NCBI GenBank assembly: GCA_001799995.1
Contig: MGUK01000022.1
Location: forward strand, 202-52,307
Direction: 5' to 3'
Length of the DNA: 52,106 nt
From: Elusimicrobia bacterium GWF2_62_30
GTDB taxonomy: Bacteria; Elusimicrobiota; Elusimicrobia; Elusimicrobiales; UBA9959
Below the pieces are notes generated by a model. The model saw only the letters and a program-made list of their open reading frames with translations. It was not told the origin of the DNA and ran no database searches. Position numbers and translations under genes: made by a program. Positions 42,836 to 50,245 of the stretch are shown here, piece after piece; position 1 is the stretch's first letter, and every line of letters starts with the position of its first letter.

Positions 42836-43696
42836 ATGAAACACCTATTAGCACTCTGCCTGGCCGCCATCATCATCGCCCCGGCCCACGCGCAGGAAGA
42901 AATGTTCACCGGCAAGATCTTCACCGCCCAAGGCGTAGTAGAAGTACAAAAAGCCGGCGCCACTGAGTGGACCGCCATAAAAGCCCCCATCAACATAGAA
43001 GTTAACGACAAAGTCCGCACCGGCCCCGGCTCCACCGCCGAGATCTACGTAAAGAACGGCGCCAAAGTCCGCCTCACCTCCGGCACCACCTTTGTGCTCA
43101 CCGCCAACACCGCCGAAGGCAGCACCATGGAAGTAATGGTCGGCAAAATGCAGGCCTGGTTCCGCAAAACCGGCCGCCGCTTCAACGTACGCACCCCCAG
43201 CGCCGTCTGCGCCATCCGCGGCACCGTGCTTGAAGTAGAAGTAGCCTCCGGCGGCGAAACCGTCTGGAACCTCTTCAGCGGCAGCATCCAGGTCTCCAAC
43301 CCCGATAACACCGTAACCCGCGACGTGCAGCCCAACCAGCGCGTAGTAGTAACCGCCGCCGCCGTCATCAGCGAACCCGAAGTGCTCCCCATCGAGGTGA
43401 AAGCCCCCGAAGAGCCCAAGAAGATAAAAGAAGAAAAAGCCGAAATAAAGGCTGAAGAAAAAGCGGCCAAAGAAGCCAAAAAAGCCGAAGATAAAGCCGC
43501 CAAAGAAGCGGCCAAAGAAGCCGACGCCAAAGCCAAGGCAGAAGCGGAAGCCAAAGCCAAAGCCGAAGCCGACGCCGCCGCCGGGGAAGTAACCCCCGAA
43601 GCCCCGCCCGTAGATGATACGGTCGTAATACCCCCGGCCCCCGTCGAGCCCCCGTCCGTTATCCCGTCCCAGGAGCTTAGCACCTCCGGCGGCTGA
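42836..43696 (+). CDS. FecR-domain secreted protein with Ala/Lys/Glu-rich tail
   Basis: A 286-residue exported protein. Signal peptide MKHLLALCLAAIIIAPAHA. The FecR domain (about 25-160) has VEVQKAGATEWTAIK, DKVRTGPGSTAEIYV, GAKVRLTSGTTFVL and the hallmark FNVRTPSAVCAIRGTVLEVEV. A low-complexity helical stretch rich in Lys/Glu/Ala (about 195-258) follows, then a Pro-rich end EPPSVIPSQELSTSGG shared with the 40152 protein. The first 51 codons of a longer frame run through repeat copy 5 and are rejected; the GGAGGGG site fits the ATG at 42836. Located in the polysaccharide export region. Confidence 0.85.
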   Translation: MKHLLALCLAAIIIAPAHAQEEMFTGKIFTAQGVVEVQKAGATEWTAIKAPINIEVNDKVRTGPGSTAEIYVKNGAKVRLTSGTTFVLTANTAEGSTMEVMVGKMQAWFRKTGRRFNVRTPSAVCAIRGTVLEVEVASGGETVWNLFSGSIQVSNPDNTVTRDVQPNQRVVVTAAAVISEPEVLPIEVKAPEEPKKIKEEKAEIKAEEKAAKEAKKAEDKAAKEAAKEADAKAKAEAEAKAKAEADAAAGEVTPEAPPVDDTVVIPPAPVEPPSVIPSQELSTSGG

Positions 43697-43712
43697 TAGC
43701 ACTCACAAGCTC

Positions 43713-43749
43713 AAAAAAAGCAGGCTGCCCTCGCAGCCTGCTTTTTTTA
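43713..43749. terminator. Bidirectional intrinsic terminator
   Basis: AAAAAAAGCAGGCTG-ccctcg-CAGCCTGCTTTTTTT: perfect 15-bp stem including A/T runs on both sides. Confidence 0.95.
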
Positions 43750-43789
43750 TTACCCAGCTAAGAAGGCGGGGTGATAAAATACTCTACCA

Positions 43790-43920
43790 GGGATGCACAG
43801 CGGGGAGCTTCGGCAAACCCATTGCAGAAGGGGGGCCCCGCCATAATTTCCGAAAGGCGGGGGGGAACCACGTAAGGGTTCCCTCTTCCGGGTTTGCAGA
43901 AGCTCCCCGCTGCGCAGCCC
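43790..43920. repeat. Divergent relative of the structured element (copy 6)
   Basis: Closing box GCAAACCC (43813-43820) pairs with GGGTTTGC (43890-43897), as in copies 4-5. Outside it, after one mismatch, 14 consecutive pairs (43798-43811 with 43899-43912) and two further 3-bp blocks give about 28 pairs in all. The interior differs from the canonical core but again holds two hairpins: GCCCCGCC/GGCGGGG (43835-43862) and GGAACC/GGTTCC (43864-43882). Confidence 0.7.
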
Positions 43921-43942
43921 CTTGGCCACTTGCGGTATTTCA

Positions 43943-43948
43943 TATAAT
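43943..43948 (+). promoter_or_regulatory. -10 box of the O-antigen-ligase-like gene
   Basis: TATAAT ends 8 nt before the ATG at 43957; no Shine-Dalgarno (the intervening bases are ataccttc). Confidence 0.5.
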
Positions 43949-43956
43949 ATACCTTC

Positions 43957-45627
43957 ATGCTCACCCTGTTTTTCATCACCCTCGCCTTCGCGCCCCTCGC
44001 CTTTGCCAGCGTCGAGCCCTGGGCCTACGGCCTGCTGCAGCTCTCGCTTTTTACTATTGCCGCCCGTATCTTTATAACAGGCCGCGCCACCCAGCCCAAC
44101 CCCCTTTACAAAAACCTCATCCCCGCCGTGCTTGTAATAGCCGCCCTCGGCCTGCTCCAGGCCATAAACCAGAACCCCGTAAACGCCCCGTCCGCCCTCT
44201 TCTTCACCGCCTGGCGCCCCGCCACCCTTAACGCCATAACCATCTGGCTCTTCTACGCCGCGGCCCTCTTTATAACCCCGCAGCTTATAAACACGCCGGA
44301 GCGTTTTAAAAAGCTGATGTGGATGCTCTTCTCCATGGGCGTGGTTATCGCCATCCTTGGCCTCTTCCAGAAAAGCGAAGAAAGCACCTTGATCTACGGC
44401 CTGCGCCGGGTGCAGGGGGACGCCTTCGGCCCCTTCATAAACCGGGACCACGGCGCCCATTTCCTGCTGATGACCGCCCTGGTCGGGCTGGGCCTGTTCT
44501 TCTCGGGCTTTCGCCAACTGGCTTCCCACCAAAGCCGCACCCGCCTGTTCGACCTGCTTGCCGTGCAGCTGCTTAACCTGGTAATGGTAGCCGGCCTTGT
44601 CTACGGCATTTACCACACCGGCTCGCGCGGCGGCCTGCATTCTTTCGCTATAGTAGCCGCCCTAATGGGTTTTACGTCGGCCTGCTTTTTAAAAACAAAA
44701 AAGTTCCGTTTCGCCGCCTGGGGGGGAATGGCCCTGCTTACCGCCGCCTACTGCGTGTTCCTCTACAACAACCGCCTGCTCCTGGGCTACCAGGAGGGCG
44801 AACTGGTCCGCTCCGTTACCATACGTTTTTCCATGTATAAAAGCGCGCTGGAAATGTTCAAAGACTTCCCGCTGGCCGGCATTGGCCTTGGCGCCGTGGA
44901 GCATGCCTTCCCTTTCTACCAGCTGCCCGACATGCCAAATAATTATTACGTTAGCCACGTACACAGCGACTGGATAGAACTCTTCCTGCAGACCGGCCTG
45001 CTGGGGGGACTAACCTATTTGGCCGGGCTTTTCCTGGCCCTGTTCTACGCCTTTAAAACCTGGACGGGCTGCCAGTCCTTCCGCCTTAAGGCTCTTTACG
45101 GCGGGGCCCTGGCCGCCGTGCTGGCCGCCCTGTCCCACAACTTTGTGGAGTTCGGTTCCCAGATGCCTGCCAACGCCCTGTTCTTTTACACCCTGCTGGG
45201 CGCGCTGGCCGCCCGGCCGCCCACCCTGCCGCGCCACGCCTACCTGGAAGAAGACGAAGCCGAACCCGCGCCGCCCCGCAGGCCCCTGGCCGCTGCCGCC
45301 GCCGCGGCCGCCCTGCTGCTTTGCCTGGCCGCCATGCCGGGCGCCCTGGCCTGGTGGTACAACTACCAGGCCAAAGATGCCCCGTACCAGCTAAAAGTTA
45401 AGTATGAAACCCAGGCCCTTAACTGGCGCCGTGACCCTAAATACGCTTTCCTCCTGGGCGCGGCTTATTACAATGAGGCTATAAAGCAAAAACCGCCGGA
45501 CCAGCCCCTGCTGGCCTCCGCCCGCCAGGCCATAGCCCCGTATCTCACCCAAACCCCGCTCAACGCCGACCTCAACCGCCTCAACGCCCTTATCCTCTCC
45601 CTGCAAGCCAGGGGGGGTAAGCGCTGA
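43957..45627 (+). CDS. O-antigen ligase / polymerase-like membrane protein
   Basis: A 556-residue inner-membrane protein with about 11-12 helices. The Wzy_C/O-antigen-ligase region contains NRDHGAHFLLMTALVGLGLFF, YHTGSRGGLHSF and the large periplasmic loop with IRFSMYKSALEMFKDFPLAGIGLGAVEHAFP, SHVHSDWIELFLQTGLLGG and SHNFVEFGSQMPAN, which hold the conserved Arg and His. The C-terminal 100 residues (from about 460) are a soluble, TPR-like tail after a last helix. It probably polymerises or ligates the glycan exported by the Wza/Wzc pair downstream. Start at 43957. Confidence 0.86.
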   Translation: MLTLFFITLAFAPLAFASVEPWAYGLLQLSLFTIAARIFITGRATQPNPLYKNLIPAVLVIAALGLLQAINQNPVNAPSALFFTAWRPATLNAITIWLFYAAALFITPQLINTPERFKKLMWMLFSMGVVIAILGLFQKSEESTLIYGLRRVQGDAFGPFINRDHGAHFLLMTALVGLGLFFSGFRQLASHQSRTRLFDLLAVQLLNLVMVAGLVYGIYHTGSRGGLHSFAIVAALMGFTSACFLKTKKFRFAAWGGMALLTAAYCVFLYNNRLLLGYQEGELVRSVTIRFSMYKSALEMFKDFPLAGIGLGAVEHAFPFYQLPDMPNNYYVSHVHSDWIELFLQTGLLGGLTYLAGLFLALFYAFKTWTGCQSFRLKALYGGALAAVLAALSHNFVEFGSQMPANALFFYTLLGALAARPPTLPRHAYLEEDEAEPAPPRRPLAAAAAAAALLLCLAAMPGALAWWYNYQAKDAPYQLKVKYETQALNWRRDPKYAFLLGAAYYNEAIKQKPPDQPLLASARQAIAPYLTQTPLNADLNRLNALILSLQARGGKR

Positions 45628-45651
45628 GTCCGGGTTCCAGCGCCAGATCGG

Positions 45652-45680
45652 TTGTGCAAAAATGTGTTTTATGTTACACT
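45652..45680 (+). promoter_or_regulatory. Promoter of the MNT/HEPN operon
   Basis: TTGTGC (45652-45657), 17-bp spacer, TACACT (45675-45680), giving a start point near 45687, 17 nt upstream of the ATG. Confidence 0.55.
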
Positions 45681-45701
45681 TATAGGTGTAAGATAACACA
45701 C
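45664..45701. promoter_or_regulatory. Operator palindrome over the MNT/HEPN promoter
   Basis: Arms 45664-45679 and 45686-45701 are 16 bp each and complementary at 14 of 16 positions (GTGTTTTATGTTACAC / GTGTAAGATAACACAC), with a 6-bp spacer. It covers the -10 box and start point, as expected for an autorepressor site. Confidence 0.75.
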
Positions 45702-45703
45702 TT

Positions 45704-46252
45704 ATGGCCATTTTCAAATCAGCAATATCACAAAAGGTTCTGGGTTATTTCTTCCTTAACCCACAGGAACAGCTTTATGTCAACGAAATAGCCAAGGTAC
45801 TTAGGCTTGATAAACGCAACCTGGTGAAGAAACTCAAAGAACTGGAAAACGACGGCTTGTTGCGCAAAACTGTGCGTGGCAATATGAAGCTTTATTCGGT
45901 TAACGAAAAATTCCCGCTGTACCAGGAATACCGTAAGATCATTCTGACCACCGTGGGGGTAGAAAGCAGCCTGAGGCAGATACTGGCAGCCATGCCGGGC
46001 GTAACCGAAGCGTACCTGTACGGCTCCTACGCCCAGGACAAGATGGACGCCGCCAGCGACATAGACCTGCTGGTGGTGGGTGAACACAAGGCACTGGCCC
46101 TGCAGCGCTGCCTGAGCGAACTGCAGAAGACCATTGGCCGCGAGATCAACGCCGTCAACATGGACATAAACGAATTCAAGGCAAAAAAAACGTCCGCCGA
46201 CCCTTTTATCTCCGGTGTGCTTAAAGGCGCCAAGGTCAGGGTGTTCCCGTGA
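45704..46252 (+). CDS. MNT-type nucleotidyltransferase antitoxin with N-terminal winged helix
   Basis: A 182-residue protein. Residues 8-65 form a winged-helix domain (LYVNEIAKVLRLDKRNLVKK, then a wing with RGNMKLYSV). Residues about 98-182 form a minimal nucleotidyltransferase with G107-S108-x10-D119-x-D121 in GSYAQDKMDAASDIDLLV. In MNT/HEPN systems the MNT protein modifies (AMPylates) and silences the HEPN RNase. The HEPN partner follows with a 4-nt overlap (GTGA). The winged helix plus the palindrome at the promoter suggest that this antitoxin also represses its own operon. Confidence 0.88.
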   Translation: MAIFKSAISQKVLGYFFLNPQEQLYVNEIAKVLRLDKRNLVKKLKELENDGLLRKTVRGNMKLYSVNEKFPLYQEYRKIILTTVGVESSLRQILAAMPGVTEAYLYGSYAQDKMDAASDIDLLVVGEHKALALQRCLSELQKTIGREINAVNMDINEFKAKKTSADPFISGVLKGAKVRVFP

Positions 46253-46650
46253 CGGACAAGTTCTTAACGGAATTCTCCTTTACGCCGGCGCAGGTACGGA
46301 AAAATCTGCAGAATGCCCTGCGCGACCTGGCGATAGCTGAGAAGGATGAGATACTGGATGTTAAATTCGCCTACGCGTATACGGCTTTGCTGAAAGCCGG
46401 CATAGCGCTGCTGAGCAGCCGGAACAAGAAAGTGCGCAGTGTTCCGGGTCATCACGTTAAGATCATCGAATACCTGGCCGGGGCGCTACAGGATACTGCA
46501 ATTGAGGACCTGGGCAACGCTATGAGGCAGAAGCGCAATATAGACCTGTACGCCGGCGGTACGGATATTACCGCCAAAGAGTGCGCCGAGTACCTGGAGT
46601 TTGTGGTAAGCGTAGTGGGAAAGGTTCATTCAATAGTGGGGGGAACATAA
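46249..46650 (+). CDS. HEPN-domain protein, putative RNase toxin
   Basis: A 133-residue all-helical HEPN protein. The family RX4-6H motif is R63-SVPG-H68 (then H69), which in HEPN toxins forms the RNase active site at the dimer interface. Helices typical of the fold flank it (FAYAYTALLKAGIALLSSRNKK and AKECAEYLEFVVSVVGKV). The GTG start overlaps the MNT stop, so the proteins are made together. The pair sits between the O-antigen-ligase-like gene and wza, an insertion-like position within the polysaccharide genes. Confidence 0.86.
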   Translation: MTDKFLTEFSFTPAQVRKNLQNALRDLAIAEKDEILDVKFAYAYTALLKAGIALLSSRNKKVRSVPGHHVKIIEYLAGALQDTAIEDLGNAMRQKRNIDLYAGGTDITAKECAEYLEFVVSVVGKVHSIVGGT

Positions 46651-46721
46651 AAAGCCAGGCCCGCGAAGACGCTCTGAGCAAAGTGGTGTCTCGCCTGCCC
46701 TTGCCCATCCCCATCTTTTGC

Positions 46722-46727
46722 TATAAT
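46722..46727 (+). promoter_or_regulatory. -10 box of wza, leaderless spacing
   Basis: TTTTGCTATAAT ends at 46727, exactly 6 nt before the ATG at 46734; TTGCCC at 46701-46706 may serve as -35 with a short spacer. No Shine-Dalgarno. Confidence 0.65.
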
Positions 46728-46733
46728 ATTTTA

Positions 46734-47429
46734 ATGCGCCGTTCCCTATTAATATCATTCCTGTGCCTGTCCGCCTGCGCCCTGCCGGCTAAGAACGGCA
46801 ACAACACCGCCGCCCCGGCCCGGCCGCAAGCCGCCGCAACCGCCGCAAGCAACACCACCACCAAAGAACAGGAACTGGCCGAACAGCGCCTTATCCAGGA
46901 CGCCCTGGACTACAAGAACAAAAGCCAGGTAAACTACAAGATCCAGCCCGGCGACCTGCTTGAAATAACCGTCTTCAAAGAAACCGACATGAACCGCACC
47001 GTCCGCGTAAGCGGCAACGGCACCCTCACCTTCCCCCTGGCCGGCAACATAAAGCTGGCCGAGCTAACCGTGCCCGAAGCCGAAGCCCTGCTGGCCGCCA
47101 AGCTTTCCGAATTCCTGGTAAACCCGCAGGTAACCGCCTTCATAAAAGAATACGGCAACAAGCAGATCTACGTGCTGGGCGAAGTAAAAAAGCCGGGCGC
47201 CATAACCCTGCCCGCCGAGCGCCGCCTTACCGTGCTGGAAGCCATCACCCTGGCCGGCGGCTTTACCGAACTGGCCGCGCCCGACCGCACCAAGGTGCTG
47301 CGCAACGCCAACGGCCAGAACCAGAACCTCCAGGTGGAGATATCGCGCATTACAAAGCAGGGGGACAAAAGCGCCGACATCTTCCTTGAACCCAACGACA
47401 CCGTCTTCGTCCCCCAAAGTTTCTTCTGA
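46734..47429 (+). CDS. wza: Polysaccharide export lipoprotein Wza-like
   Basis: A 231-residue outer-membrane polysaccharide export protein. The lipoprotein signal is MRRSLLISFLCLSAC, lipidated Cys at residue 15. The Poly_export domain has YKIQPGDLLEITVFKETDMNRTV-type segments and VSGNGTLTFPLAGNIKLAELT; one SLBB domain follows (IYVLGEVKKPGAITLP ... AITLAGGFTELA). It is shorter than E. coli Wza (about 379), lacking the C-terminal membrane helix region, as in many non-enterobacterial homologues. The start at 46734 gives the lipobox; 51 upstream codons in frame are rejected. Confidence 0.92.
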   Translation: MRRSLLISFLCLSACALPAKNGNNTAAPARPQAAATAASNTTTKEQELAEQRLIQDALDYKNKSQVNYKIQPGDLLEITVFKETDMNRTVRVSGNGTLTFPLAGNIKLAELTVPEAEALLAAKLSEFLVNPQVTAFIKEYGNKQIYVLGEVKKPGAITLPAERRLTVLEAITLAGGFTELAAPDRTKVLRNANGQNQNLQVEISRITKQGDKSADIFLEPNDTVFVPQSFF

Positions 47430-47436
47430 TCATATT

Positions 47437-47493
47437 GACTCCCGACCCCAGACCCCCGACCCCAGACCCCCGACCCCCGACTCTCGACTCTCT
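47437..47493. repeat. CCCGAC-type short tandem repeat before wzc
   Basis: A pyrimidine-rich run of units CCCGACCCCAGAC, CCCCGAC and CGACTCTCGACTC fills the 72-bp gap between wza and wzc. A similar run precedes the zeta-like kinase gene. Confidence 0.8.
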
Positions 47494-47501
47494 GGATATT
47501 T

Positions 47502-49325
47502 ATGAACGATAACAATACCCACGACGAAGAACTTGAATTCGACCTAAGCCACTATATCGAAATGTTCATGCGCCGCCGCTGGGTGGTGCTCAGCGTGTGG
47601 GTTACCGTCCTTATCGTCACCGCCATAGTCACCTTCAACACCCGCCCCGTCTTCCAGGCCCAGTCCCTGCTGGTTATAGAAAAAGAGCGCGGCAACAACG
47701 TTATCTACCAGGGCGGCCCCACCGTAGAGCGCGGCAACGACGACTATTACCAGACCCAGTACAAACTGCTTAAGAGCGAAGCCCTGCTTAAGACCGTGCA
47801 CAAGCGCCTTAACCTGGACCGCTATCCCGAATTTGCCGGCGTGTACGGCTACATGAAACTTAATAAGCCGGTCGTCATAGCCCCGGTGCCCCGCAGCCGC
47901 CTGGTTTACGTTAAAGTGGATTCTTTTGATCCGCTCCTCTCCGCCAATATCGCCAATGCCATAGCCAATGTTTTCATAGAGCAGAACCTCAGTAATCAGC
48001 TCTTTATTTCCAAAGACGTGCTTTCCGCCCTGCAGGGGGAAAAGACGGGCGGTGGCAATTCCCGCGCAATGTACGAAAGCCTCCCCGCCGTGGTAAACAA
48101 CGTGCTGGTGCAGCAGCTTAAGCAGGACGCCGCCCGCCTGCAGGCCCAGGTGGCAGAAGCCACCGGCCGCTACACCCCCAAGCACCCGCAGGTGGTGGCC
48201 ATGACGGCCAATTTGGCCGCCATCCAAGGCCAGATAAAGACCGAGACCGACAAGATCATACAAAGCCTTAAAATAGACCTTAGCGGTCAGTTGATGGGCA
48301 ACAACATACGGCTTATCGACGCCGCCATGCCGCCGCTAAGCCCCATAAAGCCGCGCAAAAAATTCAACATGTTGCTGGCCTTCATAGGCGGCCTGGTGCT
48401 GGGTATGTTTGCCGCCGTAATAGTGGAATTTATAGACCAGACCGTGCGCACCCAGGAAGACGTGGAGAACAAGCTGGGCCTGCCTTTCCTGGGCGTGGTG
48501 CCCATGACGCCTTTTAATAAAAAGCAGACCGCCTATAACCATCTGCTGCTGCAGGAGCATTCTTTGATAGCGGAGTCCGTGCGCAATCTGCGCACCATGG
48601 TGGACTTTGCCGAAGTAAGCCAGAAGAGCAAATCCCTTATTGTCACCAGCTCAGTGCAGGGCGAAGGCAAAAGCTATGTGTGCGGCAATTTAGCCGTGGC
48701 CGTGGCTCAGGCAGGGGAAAAGGTGTTGTTGGTAGACGGCGACCTGCGCCGCAGCAACATGCACAAGGTTTTTAAAGTCTCCAACGCCAAAGGCCTTAGC
48801 GACTTCCTCGCCGGCGGCAAAAATGTGGAGGACATCCCTCCGCTTATCCAGGCTACCGACATCCCCAATCTGTCCATTTTAACCTGCGGCCCGCGCCCGC
48901 CCAACCCGGCCGAACTGCTTAACACCCCGCGCCTCAGCGCCTTCCTTAGCTGGGCCCAGCAGACCTACGACCGCGTAATCATAGACTGCCCGCCCATGTT
49001 CCCCATCAGCGATGCCCTTCTCTGGGGCAAGTACATCCCCAGCGCCATGTATGTAATTAATTTCGGTAAAACCCGCGTGCCGCTTATAAAGAACGCCGTA
49101 AAGCGCCTTACCAGCTCGAATATAAAGATCCTTGGCGCCGTGGTCAACATGTCCAAGTTCGGCGGCCTGTCTTATTCTTATTACGGCTACTACCAGTACA
49201 AGTACAACTACAATTACAACTACGCCTACGCCCCCGACGAACCCGCCGAAGGCGAGTCCCCCGTCGACAAAGACAAACAAAAAGACCACCACTCAAAAAA
49301 GTCTTCCAAAAAGGAATTAGTCTAG
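47502..49325 (+). CDS. wzc: Wzc-like polysaccharide co-polymerase and tyrosine autokinase
   Basis: A 607-residue inner-membrane chain-length regulator with BY-kinase domain. The N-terminal Wzz domain starts after a first helix (RRWVVLSVWVTVLIVTAIV, about 26-44); a long periplasmic coiled region is followed by the second helix (about 285-310) with PLSPIKPRKKFNM before it. The kinase has Walker A GEGKS (387-391), Walker A' VLLVDGDLRR and Walker B RVIIDCPP. The C-terminal tail is a Tyr cluster (SYYGYYQYKYNYNYNYAYA) for autophosphorylation. It likely pairs with the Wza-like exporter and the tyrosine phosphatase at 42112. Confidence 0.95.
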   Translation: MNDNNTHDEELEFDLSHYIEMFMRRRWVVLSVWVTVLIVTAIVTFNTRPVFQAQSLLVIEKERGNNVIYQGGPTVERGNDDYYQTQYKLLKSEALLKTVHKRLNLDRYPEFAGVYGYMKLNKPVVIAPVPRSRLVYVKVDSFDPLLSANIANAIANVFIEQNLSNQLFISKDVLSALQGEKTGGGNSRAMYESLPAVVNNVLVQQLKQDAARLQAQVAEATGRYTPKHPQVVAMTANLAAIQGQIKTETDKIIQSLKIDLSGQLMGNNIRLIDAAMPPLSPIKPRKKFNMLLAFIGGLVLGMFAAVIVEFIDQTVRTQEDVENKLGLPFLGVVPMTPFNKKQTAYNHLLLQEHSLIAESVRNLRTMVDFAEVSQKSKSLIVTSSVQGEGKSYVCGNLAVAVAQAGEKVLLVDGDLRRSNMHKVFKVSNAKGLSDFLAGGKNVEDIPPLIQATDIPNLSILTCGPRPPNPAELLNTPRLSAFLSWAQQTYDRVIIDCPPMFPISDALLWGKYIPSAMYVINFGKTRVPLIKNAVKRLTSSNIKILGAVVNMSKFGGLSYSYYGYYQYKYNYNYNYAYAPDEPAEGESPVDKDKQKDHHSKKSSKKELV

Positions 49326-49367
49326 CTCTTTTTGACTTGTCGGTAATCTATCTCCGGCTGCCCTTAA

Positions 49368-49413
49368 TCCCGGTCCCGGATTCCCGACTCTCGACTCCCG
49401 ACTCCCGACTCTT
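49368..49413. repeat. CCCGACTC short tandem repeat before zeta-like gene
   Basis: Units of CCCGACTC and TCGACTC repeated about five times directly upstream of the zeta-like kinase ATG. No ribosome binding site is visible in this stretch. Confidence 0.8.
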
Positions 49414-49420
49414 CCCAACC

Positions 49421-49999
49421 ATGCCCAAATCCAACGTTTACGTAGTGGCAGGCCCCAACGGCTCCGGCAAAACCACCTTCGCGCGGGAATTCCTGCCCAA
49501 CTTCGCCAAGTGCCCCAACTTCGTTAACACGGACTATATCGCCCACGGACTGGCGCCCTTCGCCCCCAGCACCGCCGCCATCAGGGCCGGCAAGCTGGTG
49601 GTAAGCCGCATACGCGAATTCTCCCGGGACGGCACGGATTTTGGTTTTGAAACCACCCTTTCCGGCCGCACGCACCTTAGCATGTTCCGCAAATTAAAGG
49701 CGCTGGACTACCGCGTGCATCTGTTCTTTTTGTGGGTACCCGGGGTGGACCTGTCCCTGTTGCGCATTAAGAACCGCGTACTGGAGGGGGGGCACGACGT
49801 AATATCCACCGACGTGCGGCGCCGCTTTACCCGCTCCATAGATAATTTCTTTAATACCTACATGCCCTTTGCCGATACGTGGATGCTGTTCGACAACAGC
49901 GGCGGCAAGCCCGTGCTGGCCGCCAGCCGCGCCGGCGGCAGCCCGGTAATTGAAAACGCCGATCTTTACCAACGCATTACGCAATCAGTCACCTTATGA
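49421..49999 (+). CDS. Zeta toxin-like P-loop kinase
   Basis: A 192-residue P-loop protein with Walker A GPNGSGKTTF (11-20), FVNTDYIAHGL (the Asp/Asn-rich loop after strand 2) and a conserved FGFETTLSGR segment. This is the small zeta-like kinase family; true zeta toxins phosphorylate UDP-GlcNAc, but the substrate of this subgroup is not established. The upstream frame through the CCCGACTC repeats was rejected; the ATG at 49421 gives the usual MPKxxVYVVAGPNGSGK start. A 49-codon ORF overlaps the stop by 4 nt. Confidence 0.86.
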   Translation: MPKSNVYVVAGPNGSGKTTFAREFLPNFAKCPNFVNTDYIAHGLAPFAPSTAAIRAGKLVVSRIREFSRDGTDFGFETTLSGRTHLSMFRKLKALDYRVHLFFLWVPGVDLSLLRIKNRVLEGGHDVISTDVRRRFTRSIDNFFNTYMPFADTWMLFDNSGGKPVLAASRAGGSPVIENADLYQRITQSVTL

Positions 50000-50145
50000 A
50001 AAAAAAGCTTTCCATGCAGGACAAGGCCGAACAGGCCATGAAAACCGCCGTCCGCAAAGTGGTGGCCGAGCACAAAAAGAGCGGCCGCCCCATGGCCATC
50101 TGGAAGAACGGCAAAGCCGTAAACGTCCCCGCCGACAGCGTCTAA
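49996..50145 (+). CDS. Small protein coupled to zeta-like kinase, putative antitoxin
   Basis: A 49-codon ORF whose ATG overlaps the stop of the kinase gene (ATGA). The product begins MKKKLSMQDKAEQAMKTAV, has a basic amphipathic helix (KTAVRKVVAEHKKSGR) and ends in a short strand-like segment PMAIWKNGKAVNVPADSV. From memory, similar small proteins with an (A/V)(V/I)W(R/K)(D/N)GK motif stand next to zeta-like kinases in other genomes. The overlap, start codon, uninterrupted frame and codon use all support a real gene. A role as antitoxin or partner is inferred. Confidence 0.75.
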   Translation: MKKKLSMQDKAEQAMKTAVRKVVAEHKKSGRPMAIWKNGKAVNVPADSV

Positions 50146-50179
50146 CCCGCCTCCCCGCCTCAACCTCCCCGTCCCCAAA

Positions 50180-50199
50180 CCCGACACGCCTCTGTCGGG
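50180..50199 (+). terminator. Hairpin after the zeta-like kinase pair
   Basis: CCCGACA-cgcctc-TGTCGGG followed by TTCCTCT, 34 nt after the small ORF. The T-run is weak, so it may be only a weak terminator. Confidence 0.5.
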
Positions 50200-50245
50200 T
50201 TCCTCTGCTATGCTATTTATGCCTATACGGGCATAAGGAGGTAAT

